A DNA stretch of 64,000 nucleotides from positions 5,679-69,678 of the forward strand of contig DASYGE010000015.1 in assembly GCA_036000105.1 (NCBI GenBank). Reading direction: 5' to 3'. The DNA is from DASUBN01 sp036000105. Lineage in GTDB: Bacteria > Pseudomonadota > Gammaproteobacteria > Natronospirales > REEB76. The notes beneath the pieces are model-generated. The model made no database searches. It saw only the letters and a program-made list of their open reading frames with translations, and had not been told where the DNA came from. Each line of letters opens with the position of its first letter. Position 1 is the stretch's first letter. This document shows, one piece after another, positions 1 through 9,337 of this stretch. Both the position numbers and the translations under genes were made by a program.

Positions 1-2
1 AC

Positions 3-2804
3 CTTGGGGCGAGCCCCTCGCTGTTCGTGAACGCCTCCACCTGGGGACTCATGCTCACCGGCAAGCTCATCGAACTCGACCAGGCCGCCGAGAAGAACCT
101 CTCCACGTACATGGCCAAGCTGGCGACACGGGTCGGCGAGCCGGTGATCCGCACCGCCTTCCGCCAGGCTATGCGCATCATGGGCCACCAGTTCGTCATG
201 GGCCGCAGCATCGAAGAGGCCCTGAAGCGCGCCAAGAGCGAGGAGCATGCGAAGTTCCGCCACTCCTACGACATGCTGGGCGAAGCGGCCTTGACCGCCA
301 AGGACGCAGAGCGTTACTTCCAGGCCTACAGCACTGCCATCGACGCCATCGGCGCCACGGTGGAGAAGGGTGCCAGCGTATTCTCCGCCCCCAGCATCTC
401 CGTGAAACTCTCGGCCCTGCATCCGCGCTATGAACTCGCCCAGCATGAGCGGGTCATGAGCGAACTCACGCCCAAGCTCATCGCCCTGGCGGAGCGCGCC
501 AAGCGCTACGGCATGGGTCTCACGGTGGACGCCGAAGAGAGCGAGCGCCTCGATCTTTCCCTCGACGTGATCGAAGCGGTGTACCGCTCGCCGACGCTTG
601 CCGGTTGGGAAGGCTTCGGTCTCGCGGTGCAGGCCTATCAGAAGCGCGCGGCCCGGGTCATCGACTGGCTGATCTCCTTGGCGAAGGACGGCAAGCGCCG
701 CATCCCCGTGCGCCTCGTGAAGGGTGCGTACTGGGACAGCGAAGTGAAGCGCGCCCAGGAGCGTGGCTTGCCGGGTTACCCGGTGTTCACCCGCAAGATC
801 AATACCGATGTCTCCTATCTCGCCTGCGCCCGCAAGATGCTGGCGAACCGCGCTGTGCTCTATCCCATGTTCGCCACCCACAACGCCCAGACCCTGTCCT
901 GTGTGCTGGAGATGGCCGGCCAGGATCTCGACTTCGAGTTTCAGCGCCTGCACGGCATGGGCGAGGAGTTGTACGGCGAAGTGGTGGGTCCGGACAAGCT
1001 GAAGCTCAACTGTCGGGTGTATGCCCCCGTGGGCAGTCATGAAGATCTGCTGCCGTATCTCGTGCGCAGGCTCCTGGAAAACGGCGCCAACACTTCCTTC
1101 GTGAACCGCATCATCGACGAGAAGGTTCCGGTGGCCAGCATCGTCGCTGACCCGGCGACGGAAGTGGAAGCCCTGACCGTCAAGCCCCATCCGCGCATCC
1201 CGCTGCCGGCGGACATCTACGGCAGCACCCGCAAGAACTCCCGGGGTGTGAACCTGGCGGACGAAGCGCGTCTCGCTGCGCTCGCCAAGGACATGCAGGT
1301 GGCCTTCAAACGCGAATGGAGCGCCGCACCCATCGTGGGCGGCAAGGTGCTCGCCGGTGCCGAGAAGCCTTCCCTGAATCCCGTGGATAACCGCGAGACC
1401 GTGGGCATGATCCATGTAGCGGATGCCGACACTATCCGCCAAGCGGTGGACGTGGCGGTGGCGGCCCAGCCAGCCTGGGACATGACGCCCGCGGCCGAGC
1501 GTGCGCGCATCCTGTGCAAGGCAGCGGATCTGTTTGAAACCCATACGGCCGAGCTGATGGCGCTGTGCGTGCGTGAAGCCGGCAAATCCATCCCCGACGC
1601 TGTTTCGGAAGTGCGGGAAGCGGTGGATTATCTGCGCTATTACGCGGAGCGGGCTGTGGAAGATTTCGGCAAGCCTCTGCGCATGCCGGGCCCCACCGGT
1701 GAATCCAACGAGCTGTGGCTGCAGGGCCGCGGCGTATTCGTCTGCATCTCGCCGTGGAATTTCCCGCTCGCCATCTTCACCGGCCAGATCGCTGCGGCCC
1801 TGGCCGCGGGCAACGCGGTCTTGACCAAGCCTGCGGAGCAGACCTCCCTCATCGGCGCCCAAGCGGTCAGGCTCATGCACGAGGCCGGCGTACCCGGCGG
1901 CGTGCTGAACTTCATCCCGGGCAAGGGTTCCGTGGTGGGCCAGCATGCGGTGGCGGATCCGCGCATCGCGGGCGTCGCCTTCACGGGTTCCACCGAGACC
2001 GCCAAGACCATCCACCAGACCCTCGCCAACCGCGACGGCATCATCCCCGCGCTCATCGCTGAGACCGGCGGCCAGAACTGCATGCTGGTGGATTCCTCGG
2101 CGTTGCCGGAGCAGGTGGTCATGGACGTGGTGGCGAGCTCGTTCAACAGCGCCGGCCAGCGCTGCTCCGCCTTGCGCGTGCTGTTCGTGCAGGAAGAGAT
2201 CGCCGACCGGGTCATCGAAGTGTTGGCGGGCTACATGGATGAGCTGAAGATAGACGATCCCGCCTGGCTCTCCACCGACGTGGGCCCGGTCATCGACAAG
2301 GCCGCCAAGAAATCCCTGGACGACCATAAGACCTGGATCAAGACTCAAGGCCGGGTCATACGCGAGCTCGAGATCCCCGAGGCTCTCGCCCATGGCACCT
2401 ATGTGGCACCCATGGCCGTGGAGCTGCCGAACCTGGACATCCTCAAGCAGGAAGTCTTCGGTCCGGTGCTGCATGTGATCCGTTTCAAGGCCTCGGAACT
2501 GGATGCAGCCATCGACAGCATCAACCGCACCGGCTTCGGGCTCACCCTCGGAGTGCACACGCGCATAGACAGCCAGGCCCAGTACATCCAGCGCCGCATC
2601 CGCGTGGGCAACGTCTATATCAACCGCAACATGATCGGTGCGGTGGTGGGCGTGCAACCCTTCGGCGGCCAGGGCCTGTCCGGCACCGGCCCCAAGGCCG
2701 GCGGACCGCATTATATGCACCGCTTCGCCACCGAGCGCACCGTCACCATCAACACCGCAGCGGTGGGCGGTAACGCCAGCCTCCTGTCCCTGAAGGACGA
2801 CTGA
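3..2804 (+). CDS. putA: Bifunctional proline dehydrogenase / glutamate-semialdehyde dehydrogenase (5' end outside window)
   Basis: Oxidises proline to glutamate in two steps: an FAD proline dehydrogenase domain feeds pyrroline-5-carboxylate/glutamate semialdehyde to an NAD aldehyde dehydrogenase domain. The frame is open from the first base and already reads LGASPSLFVNASTW, a PutA-internal motif, so the GTG at 27 is not the start and the N-terminus lies upstream. Seen in order: proline dehydrogenase barrel with RLVKGAYWDSE, FATHNAQT and EFQRLHGMGEELY (roughly the first 400 residues), then the dehydrogenase with SPWNFPLAIFTG, AFTGSTETAK, the Glu motif AETGGQN and the catalytic Cys in SAGQRCSALRVL. 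The protein ends soon after the aldehyde dehydrogenase domain, so it lacks the extra C-terminal domain of the longest PutAs. Whether an N-terminal DNA-binding domain exists cannot be seen. sdaA follows after 8 bases. Confidence 0.97.
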   Translation, partial: LGASPSLFVNASTWGLMLTGKLIELDQAAEKNLSTYMAKLATRVGEPVIRTAFRQAMRIMGHQFVMGRSIEEALKRAKSEEHAKFRHSYDMLGEAALTAKDAERYFQAYSTAIDAIGATVEKGASVFSAPSISVKLSALHPRYELAQHERVMSELTPKLIALAERAKRYGMGLTVDAEESERLDLSLDVIEAVYRSPTLAGWEGFGLAVQAYQKRAARVIDWLISLAKDGKRRIPVRLVKGAYWDSEVKRAQERGLPGYPVFTRKINTDVSYLACARKMLANRAVLYPMFATHNAQTLSCVLEMAGQDLDFEFQRLHGMGEELYGEVVGPDKLKLNCRVYAPVGSHEDLLPYLVRRLLENGANTSFVNRIIDEKVPVASIVADPATEVEALTVKPHPRIPLPADIYGSTRKNSRGVNLADEARLAALAKDMQVAFKREWSAAPIVGGKVLAGAEKPSLNPVDNRETVGMIHVADADTIRQAVDVAVAAQPAWDMTPAAERARILCKAADLFETHTAELMALCVREAGKSIPDAVSEVREAVDYLRYYAERAVEDFGKPLRMPGPTGESNELWLQGRGVFVCISPWNFPLAIFTGQIAAALAAGNAVLTKPAEQTSLIGAQAVRLMHEAGVPGGVLNFIPGKGSVVGQHAVADPRIAGVAFTGSTETAKTIHQTLANRDGIIPALIAETGGQNCMLVDSSALPEQVVMDVVASSFNSAGQRCSALRVLFVQEEIADRVIEVLAGYMDELKIDDPAWLSTDVGPVIDKAAKKSLDDHKTWIKTQGRVIRELEIPEALAHGTYVAPMAVELPNLDILKQEVFGPVLHVIRFKASELDAAIDSINRTGFGLTLGVHTRIDSQAQYIQRRIRVGNVYINRNMIGAVVGVQPFGGQGLSGTGPKAGGPHYMHRFATERTVTINTAAVGGNASLLSLKDD

Positions 2805-2812
2805 GTACCCCG

Positions 2813-4180
2813 ATGACCGCCGTCAGCGTCTTCGACATCTTCAAGATCGGCGTGGGGCCTTCCAGTTCCCACACCGTGGGACCCATGCGTGCGGCCCGCC
2901 AGTTCCTCCTGGATCTGGAACAGAAGGGCCTGTTCGATCGTACGGCCCAGGTGGCGGTGCAGCTCTACGGGTCGCTGGCGCTCACGGGCAAGGGCCATGG
3001 CACCGACCGGGCGGTACTGCTGGGCCTCGAAGGCGACACGCCTGACGGCATCGATCCGGATTCCATTGAAGCCCGCCTGAAGCACATCCGCGCCACGCAC
3101 CGCATCAAGCTCCTCAGCAAGCGTGAGATCGCCTTCGACGAAGCTCTCGATCTTCTCATGCATCGGGATCAGGTGCTGCCTAAGCATTCCAACGGGATGC
3201 GCTTCACTGCATTGGATCAGGCCAAGCAGGTGCTGCTCTCCGAAGACTTCTATTCCATCGGCGGTGGATTCATCATCCGCGGCGATGAAGGGCAGGGGAC
3301 CGCGGCGGCCGAGGTGAAGCTTCCCTATCCGTTCACGTCCGGTGACGAACTCTTGGCACAATGCGCCAAGCATAAGCTCAGCATCCCAGAACTCATGCTG
3401 GCCAACGAGAAGAGCTGGCGAAGTGAAGAAGACACCCGCCAGGGTCTGCTCAAGATCTGGCAAGTGATGCAAGCCTGCGTGGCCCGCGGCACCCGTGAGA
3501 CCGGCGAGCTCCCCGGCGGCTTGCATGTGCAGCGCCGCGCGCCGGTGCTGCACGCGCGCATGAGCCAGCAGAAGAAGAGCACCGCGCTCGATGCCATGGA
3601 CTGGGTGAACCTCTGGGCGCTCGCGGTGAACGAAGAGAACGCCGCCGGTGGACGGGTGGTGACCGCGCCCACCAACGGTGCCGCCGGCATCATCCCCGCG
3701 GTGATGCACTATTACATGCGTTTCGTGGAAGACGCCGACGAGGAAGGCATCCTGCGTTTCCTGTTGACCGCTGCCGCCATCGGCATCCTCTACAAGCGCA
3801 ATGCGTCCATCTCCGGCGCCGAGATGGGCTGCCAGGGAGAAGTGGGCGTGGCCTGCTCCATGGCCGCGGGTGGCATCGTATCAGCCATGCAGGGCAGCGA
3901 TGCCCAGATCGAGAACGCCGCGGAGATCGGCATGGAGCACAACCTGGGCCTCACCTGCGATCCGGTGGGTGGCCTGGTGCAGATCCCCTGCATCGAACGC
4001 AACGCCATGGGTTCGGTCAAAGCCATCAACGCTGCGCGGCTCGCCATGCACGGTGACGGTCAGCATCGGGTCTCTCTGGACCAGGTGATTGCTACCATGC
4101 GTCAGACCGGTCTCGATATGCGCAGCATTTACAAGGAAACTTCCCTCGGCGGCCTGGCGGTGAACGTCCCCGAGTGCTGA
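2813..4180 (+). CDS. sdaA: L-serine ammonia-lyase, single-chain iron-sulfur type
   Basis: Deaminates L-serine to pyruvate and ammonia in the cytoplasm using a [4Fe-4S] cluster. The 455-residue length matches one-chain SdaA/SdaB enzymes. The N-terminal domain opens with IGVGPSSSHTVGPM (near residue 11). The catalytic domain carries the cysteines in GCQGEVGVACSMAAGG (about residues 339-354), LTCDPVGG and QIPCIERN, which include the expected cluster ligands. The ATG lies 8 bases after the putA stop, so the two amino-acid catabolic genes are probably cotranscribed, delivering pyruvate and glutamate. Nothing is missing or broken. Confidence 0.96.
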   Translation: MTAVSVFDIFKIGVGPSSSHTVGPMRAARQFLLDLEQKGLFDRTAQVAVQLYGSLALTGKGHGTDRAVLLGLEGDTPDGIDPDSIEARLKHIRATHRIKLLSKREIAFDEALDLLMHRDQVLPKHSNGMRFTALDQAKQVLLSEDFYSIGGGFIIRGDEGQGTAAAEVKLPYPFTSGDELLAQCAKHKLSIPELMLANEKSWRSEEDTRQGLLKIWQVMQACVARGTRETGELPGGLHVQRRAPVLHARMSQQKKSTALDAMDWVNLWALAVNEENAAGGRVVTAPTNGAAGIIPAVMHYYMRFVEDADEEGILRFLLTAAAIGILYKRNASISGAEMGCQGEVGVACSMAAGGIVSAMQGSDAQIENAAEIGMEHNLGLTCDPVGGLVQIPCIERNAMGSVKAINAARLAMHGDGQHRVSLDQVIATMRQTGLDMRSIYKETSLGGLAVNVPEC

Positions 4181-4209
4181 ACTCGGACTTGCCTAAAATT
4201 CGCTCATTC

Positions 4210-4227
4210 TTGGGACAGTAGTCCCAA
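4210..4227. promoter_or_regulatory. Perfect inverted repeat upstream of the GGDEF/EAL gene
   Basis: TTGGGAC-agta-GTCCCAA is a 7-base perfect inverted repeat in the 103-base gap between sdaA and the CHASE-GGDEF-EAL gene. It has no T tract after it, so it is more likely an operator than a terminator. No regulator is recognised. Confidence 0.35.
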
Positions 4228-4283
4228 CCCCGGCTGATATGTTAAAACCGGTGTTGTCTCGCTGATAGTAAGGGAGCCCCGGG

Positions 4284-7031
4284 ATGGGATTGATACGCGC
4301 CGGTAAGGCGCTGGGCAGCGTGCGCGGTAGCTATCTGGTGGCACTGGCGGTGTTGGCAGCCGGCCTCACGTTCACTGCTGTCAGCTACCGCATCACCCGT
4401 AACAACGAGGCAGCGGCGCGTCAAGCGCGCTTCACCCTGTACGCCACGCAGGTGGTGAACACCATCAACGCGCGTTTCACCCAGTATCTTGCCCTGCTGG
4501 ATAGCAGCACCGGCCTGTTCGCAGTCTCCGGGGACGTGAAGCGGGCGGATTGGCGCACATTCTCCGATGCCCTCTCGCTCACCAGCAAGTATCCGGGCAT
4601 ATCCAGCCTGCAGTATCTGGCGTACATACCCAAGGACCGGTTGAGCGCGTTCCTCGCGGCCACCCGGGCCGATGGCGCGCCGGGCTTCACCATCCGGCCC
4701 GCCGGCATGCGCGACTTCTATTGTCCGATCGTCTATGTAGCTCCGCCAGAGCCAGGCAACTTCACCCAAGGCTTCGATCCCTGCCAGGTATCCCATGCGG
4801 GTACGCAGGTTCTCATGCTGGCGCGGGACAGCGGTGAGAGCACTTTATTGAGTGCGCCTCTCAGGCTGACCGATGAACAGAAGGTGGTCCACCGCGGTGT
4901 GGTGGCCGTGCGCGCCCTCTACCGCTCGGGCATGGATATCTCCACCGTCGCCGGGCGACGTGCCGCCGCCTATGGTTGGGTGGCCGAGACTCTGCCGGTA
5001 GACACCATGGTGCAGGACGTATTGCCCGCCAGCCTGGTGATGAACCTGGATATCCGCGATGTCGGCGTACCCGGCAGCGAGGGCATGGTGTTCGATCGTA
5101 ACGAGATGCATCAGGATCCCGATCCTTGGTGGAAGATGGCCACGGTCAGATCGACCTACACCACCACCCTCCATATGGGCGGGCGTCAGTGGGTGCTGGA
5201 TTTCGCCGAACACTCCAGCCTCGCGCTCGCCTCGCTGTTCACGGTACTGGCGGGGATTATGGTCAGCGTGCCTCTGGCCCTCTTGGTGCTCAACCTCGGG
5301 CTCACCCGCAGCCGCGCCTTGCGGCTCGCAGCGAAGATGACCGTCTCCCTGCGGGAACAGCAGCAGCTCCTGTCCTCCATCACCGGCAACATCTCCGACG
5401 GCATCTACCGCAGCACGCCGGACAAGGGCATGGTGTACGCCAACGACGCCCTGGCCCGCATGTTCGGCTACGCCAGTGCCACCGAACTCATGAGTGTCGC
5501 CGGCCCCATCCTGTACGCCAACCCGCGCCGCCGCCAGGAGCTGGAGCGGCTGCTGGACGACAAGGGCCAATACCACAACGAGGAAGTGGAATATCAACGC
5601 AAGGATGGTAGCCGCTTCTTCGGCACCAACAGCGCCATCACCGTCAAGGGTGCCGATGGCGTGCCACTGTATTTCGACGGCTTGATCGCCGACATCACCG
5701 ACCGCAAGCGCGCCGAGCAGCAGGTCTATCAACTGGCGCATTACGACAGCCTGACGGGCCTGCCCAACCGTGCCTTGCTGCGCGATCGGCTCGGTCAGGC
5801 CATCTATGACGCACGCCGGCGCGATGCCAGGCTCGCGGTGCTCTTCCTGGATCTCGATAGCTTCAAGACCGTGAACGACTCCCTGGGCCATGAGACCGGT
5901 GACAAGCTATTGCAAGCGGTGGCCGGGCGCCTGCGGGAGAACATGCGCGACAGCGACACCATCAGCCGCCAGGGCGGCGATGAATTCCTGCTGATCCTGC
6001 GCGACGTCACCGATGCCCATGCGGTGGCACACTTCGCCGAGAAACTGCTGGAAGTTTTCGCGGTGCCTTACAGCGTCGGTGAATATGAGCTGCACATCAG
6101 CCCAAGCATCGGCATCAGCCTGTTCCCGGACGATGCCGGCGACATCGATGCCCTGGTGCGCAATGCCGATGCAGCCATGTACCAGGCCAAGGAGAATGGC
6201 CGCTCCAGTTACCAATTCTTCACCCAGGAGATGAACAGCCGCGCCTATGAGCGCCTGTCCCTGGAGAGCAGCCTCAGGCTCGCCATCCAGCGCAATGAAT
6301 TCGTCCTGCATTACCAGCCGCAGATAGACCTGCAGGGTGGGCGTATCGTGGGCGTGGAAGCCCTGTTGCGCTGGCACAGCCCGGGCATGGAACCGGTGCC
6401 GCCTGCGGTGTTCGTGCCGGTGCTGGAGAGCAGCGGCATGATCGGCGAAGTGGGGGAATGGGTGCTGCGGGAAGCCTGCCGCCAGAACCGCGCGTGGCAG
6501 AGCCAAGGCCTGCCGAAGATGCCGGTGGCCGTGAACCTCTCGGCCATCCAATTCAACCGGCGCAACATGGCGGACATGATCGCCGGCATCCTGAGCGAGA
6601 CCGGTCTCGACGCACCTTATCTGGAACTGGAGTTCACCGAGAGCGCGGTGATGCGCGACACCCGCGACATAGGCAACACCATCCGGCGCCTGGGCGAGCT
6701 CGGCGTCCGGCTCGCCCTGGACGACTTCGGTACCGGCTATTCCTCCTTGAGCTACTTGAGGCGGTTCCACCTGGACAAGATCAAGATCGACCAGTCCTTC
6801 GTGCGAGACTTGAGCCTGGACCCGGATGATGCGGCCATCACTGTCGCCATCATCGGCATGGCCCAGAACCTCAAAGTGGCGGTGGTGGCGGAGGGTGTAG
6901 AGACCCGGGAGCAGGGCGAGTTCCTGCGCAACCACGGCTGCGATGCCATGCAGGGTTTCTACTTCAGCAAACCCCTGACCGCCGAGGCCTTCGCGGCGCT
7001 CTTGCGCAGCGATTATCGGCTGGGGTTCTAG
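4284..7031 (+). CDS. CHASE-PAS-GGDEF-EAL membrane sensor for cyclic-di-GMP
   Basis: Inner-membrane signalling protein that probably makes and/or degrades cyclic-di-GMP in response to an external ligand. Residues 17-34 form a first membrane helix and about 310-335 a second. The roughly 270-residue segment between them resembles a periplasmic CHASE sensor. A PAS domain follows (about 360-470), then a GGDEF domain with intact GGDEF at 564-568 and a product-inhibition RxxD (RDSD, 555-558) exactly five residues before it. The EAL domain has EAL at 692-694, DDFGTGYSS near 813 and EGVET later. Both catalytic motifs look intact, so neither activity can be dismissed. The ATG has GGGAGCCCC just upstream. 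The next gene begins about 15 bases after the stop. Confidence 0.95.
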   Translation: MGLIRAGKALGSVRGSYLVALAVLAAGLTFTAVSYRITRNNEAAARQARFTLYATQVVNTINARFTQYLALLDSSTGLFAVSGDVKRADWRTFSDALSLTSKYPGISSLQYLAYIPKDRLSAFLAATRADGAPGFTIRPAGMRDFYCPIVYVAPPEPGNFTQGFDPCQVSHAGTQVLMLARDSGESTLLSAPLRLTDEQKVVHRGVVAVRALYRSGMDISTVAGRRAAAYGWVAETLPVDTMVQDVLPASLVMNLDIRDVGVPGSEGMVFDRNEMHQDPDPWWKMATVRSTYTTTLHMGGRQWVLDFAEHSSLALASLFTVLAGIMVSVPLALLVLNLGLTRSRALRLAAKMTVSLREQQQLLSSITGNISDGIYRSTPDKGMVYANDALARMFGYASATELMSVAGPILYANPRRRQELERLLDDKGQYHNEEVEYQRKDGSRFFGTNSAITVKGADGVPLYFDGLIADITDRKRAEQQVYQLAHYDSLTGLPNRALLRDRLGQAIYDARRRDARLAVLFLDLDSFKTVNDSLGHETGDKLLQAVAGRLRENMRDSDTISRQGGDEFLLILRDVTDAHAVAHFAEKLLEVFAVPYSVGEYELHISPSIGISLFPDDAGDIDALVRNADAAMYQAKENGRSSYQFFTQEMNSRAYERLSLESSLRLAIQRNEFVLHYQPQIDLQGGRIVGVEALLRWHSPGMEPVPPAVFVPVLESSGMIGEVGEWVLREACRQNRAWQSQGLPKMPVAVNLSAIQFNRRNMADMIAGILSETGLDAPYLELEFTESAVMRDTRDIGNTIRRLGELGVRLALDDFGTGYSSLSYLRRFHLDKIKIDQSFVRDLSLDPDDAAITVAIIGMAQNLKVAVVAEGVETREQGEFLRNHGCDAMQGFYFSKPLTAEAFAALLRSDYRLGF

Positions 7032-7046
7032 ATCTCCTTGGGCGCC

Positions 7047-8306
7047 ATGGGAATGAACCGCAGCGTGGTCCGATGGGTGGTCTTGGCTCTCTCGCTATGT
7101 CTATGCATCCCTGCCGTATATGCGGACGATGGCGATGCCCAAAACATGCCCGGCGCACTCGGCAGCTATCCCATGACCCGTGAAGCCTCCGGTACCAGTT
7201 GGCAGCCGGACGCTTCCGCCATGGAGGGCATCATGTCCATGCAGGACGACTGGATGCACATGCTGCATGGCTATGTGGATCAGGTGTATGACCATCAGGG
7301 TGGGCCCCGGGGCGCCACGGAGAATTTCTCCGAGGGCATGTTCATGGCCATGGCGGAGCGGCAGTGGGGCGCCGACACGCTGGGTCTCCGTTCCATGCTG
7401 TCCCTGGACCCGCTCATGGGCAAGCAGGGGTACCCTCTGTTATTGCAGAGCGGTGAGACCCCCGATGGGGTGCACCCGCTCATAGATCGCCAGCATCCCC
7501 ATGATCTCTTCATGGAACTCGCCGTCATCTATAGCCACGACCTCGGGGATGAGCGGTCGTTATATGCGTATGCCGGCCTGCCCGGTGAGCCGGCCCTGGG
7601 GCCGCCCACCTTCATGCACCGGGAGTCGGGTATGGATGATCCCGAAGCCCCCATCTCCCATCACTGGCTGGATTCCACCCATGTGAGCTATGGCGTCGTC
7701 ACCCTGGGCTATGTCTTCGGCACCCTCAAGCTGGAAGCTTCCGCTTTCCACGGCCGGGAACCTGACCAGTTCCGCTGGAACATCGAGACTGGCCGCCTGG
7801 ATTCGGCGGCACTGCGTGTCTCCTGGAACCCGGATGAGCACTGGTCCCTGCAACTGAGCCGCGGGTATATCCACAGCCCGGAACAGTTGCAGCCCGAAGT
7901 GGATCAGGATCGCGTGACCGCTTCCGTCATATATGCGCAGCCCATGGGCGCGGGAGGCCGCTGGACCACTACCGTCGCCTGGGGTCAGGACCGTAACAAG
8001 CCGGGCCACACCCTGGATGCCTGGCTCGCCGAGAGCGAGCTCATGCCCGATGCCCATGACACGTTCTTCGCCCGGGCCGAGCGGGTACAGGAAGATGAGT
8101 TGTTCACCACGGGATCGCCTCTGGCGGGAGATGTAACCGGTGTCGGCAAACTGAGTATCGGTTACATACACGACTGGCCCCTGGCCGCGCATCTCAAGTT
8201 CGGCGTGGGCGGTCTCGTGAGTGCTTACGCTCTGCCGGGCCAGGTCCAGACTGCCTACGCCAGCCCCCATTCCTATATGCTGTTCCTCCGCTTGAAACTC
8301 GACTGA
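7047..8306 (+). CDS. Met/His-rich exported protein, family not recognised
   Basis: About 419 residues with a signal peptide (MNRSVVRWVVLALSLCLC... cut after AVYA), so exported. The mature N-terminus is rich in Met, Asp and His (SMQDDWMHMLHG), and later segments include DRQHPHDLFME and SHHWLDSTH. This suggests metal binding, but I cannot name the family. Aromatic, alternating segments to the C-terminus could be outer-membrane beta strands. A TTG exists at 7038, but ATG at 7047 or 7053 gives a cleaner signal peptide; the choice between them is uncertain. It sits 15 bases after the GGDEF/EAL gene and its stop is 14 bases before the aldo/keto reductase ATG, so it belongs to the same run. Confidence 0.8.
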   Translation: MGMNRSVVRWVVLALSLCLCIPAVYADDGDAQNMPGALGSYPMTREASGTSWQPDASAMEGIMSMQDDWMHMLHGYVDQVYDHQGGPRGATENFSEGMFMAMAERQWGADTLGLRSMLSLDPLMGKQGYPLLLQSGETPDGVHPLIDRQHPHDLFMELAVIYSHDLGDERSLYAYAGLPGEPALGPPTFMHRESGMDDPEAPISHHWLDSTHVSYGVVTLGYVFGTLKLEASAFHGREPDQFRWNIETGRLDSAALRVSWNPDEHWSLQLSRGYIHSPEQLQPEVDQDRVTASVIYAQPMGAGGRWTTTVAWGQDRNKPGHTLDAWLAESELMPDAHDTFFARAERVQEDELFTTGSPLAGDVTGVGKLSIGYIHDWPLAAHLKFGVGGLVSAYALPGQVQTAYASPHSYMLFLRLKLD

Positions 8307-8320
8307 TGGAGGAGAACCCC

Positions 8321-9316
8321 ATGAGCAGTGCATTCCCGCGGCGCAAACTCGGTAAACAGGGGCTCACGGTCTCAGCTTTGGGCCTCGGCTGCATGGGTAT
8401 GTCGGATTTCTACAAAGGCGGCGAAGGCGAGCAGGAATCCATCGCCACTATCCACCGCGCCCTGGATCTCGGCATCGACTTCCTGGACACCGCCGACATG
8501 TACGGCCCTTTCACCAACGAAGAGCTGGTGGGGAAAGCCATCAAGGGCAGGCGCGACCGTTACATCGTCGCGACCAAGTTCGGCAACCAGCGCACCGCCG
8601 ACGGCAAGTACCTGGGTGTCAACGGTCGTCCCGAGTACGTGCGCGCCTGCTGCGATGCCTCCCTGAAACGCCTCGGGGTGGATCATATAGACCTCTATTA
8701 CCAGCATCGGGTGGATCTCAATACCCCCATCGAGGACACGGTAGGCGCCATGGCGGAACTGGTGAAGCAAGGCAAGGTGCGTTACCTAGGTCTCTCGGAA
8801 GCGTCACCCGCCACCATCCGCCGCGCCCACAAGGTGCACCCCATCAGCGCACTGCAATCAGAATATTCCCTGTGGACCCGTGAACCGGAGGACGAGATAC
8901 TCCCCACGATACGGGAACTCGGTATCGGCTTCGTGGCCTATAGCCCCTTGGGGCGTGGCTTCCTCACGAGCAGCCTGAAACGCTTCGAAGACCTGGCGCC
9001 GGGCGACTGGCGGCGCAACGCGCCGCGTTTCCAGGGGGAGAACTTCCAGAAGAACCTGGATGTGGTGGCGCGGGTGGAGAAGATCGCCCGGGATCGCGGC
9101 GTGCTGCCCTCCCAGATCGCGCTTGCCTGGCTGTTGCACCGGGGCCAGGACATCGCACCCATCCCCGGCACCAAGCGCCGTAAATACCTGGAAGAGAACG
9201 CCGCTGCGGCTGCCATCACCCTGAGTCCCGATGAATTGAAGCGCATCGATGCGGCTTTCCCCAAGGGCATCGCCTCCGGCAACCGTTATGCAGACATGAG
9301 CACCGTCAATCGCTGA
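8321..9316 (+). CDS. Aldo/keto reductase
   Basis: NADPH-dependent carbonyl reductase of the aldo/keto reductase superfamily, cytoplasmic; substrate unknown. The 331-residue barrel shows the usual tetrad: Asp and Tyr in DTADMYGP, Lys in VATKFGNQ and His in LYYQHRVD. The late cofactor segment PIPGTKRRKYLEENAAA is also typical. An ATG at 8306 overlaps the previous stop, but a strong GGAGGAG at 8308-8314 lies 7 bases before the ATG at 8321, so the latter is chosen. The sequence resembles the broad-specificity group that includes auxin-type aldo/keto reductases. A glutathione transferase follows, suggesting detoxification of carbonyls, which is inference. Confidence 0.93.
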   Translation: MSSAFPRRKLGKQGLTVSALGLGCMGMSDFYKGGEGEQESIATIHRALDLGIDFLDTADMYGPFTNEELVGKAIKGRRDRYIVATKFGNQRTADGKYLGVNGRPEYVRACCDASLKRLGVDHIDLYYQHRVDLNTPIEDTVGAMAELVKQGKVRYLGLSEASPATIRRAHKVHPISALQSEYSLWTREPEDEILPTIRELGIGFVAYSPLGRGFLTSSLKRFEDLAPGDWRRNAPRFQGENFQKNLDVVARVEKIARDRGVLPSQIALAWLLHRGQDIAPIPGTKRRKYLEENAAAAAITLSPDELKRIDAAFPKGIASGNRYADMSTVNR

Positions 9317-9337
9317 CTGCCGCATTGGAGAAAGTCC

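Noticed and set aside
27..2804. GTG at 27 as the real putA start
   Set aside because: Conserved PutA sequence is already in frame upstream of it, so the gene continues beyond the left edge.
8306..8320. ATG at 8306 as aldo/keto reductase start
   Set aside because: The strong GGAGGAG lies inside that extension and is correctly spaced for the ATG at 8321.
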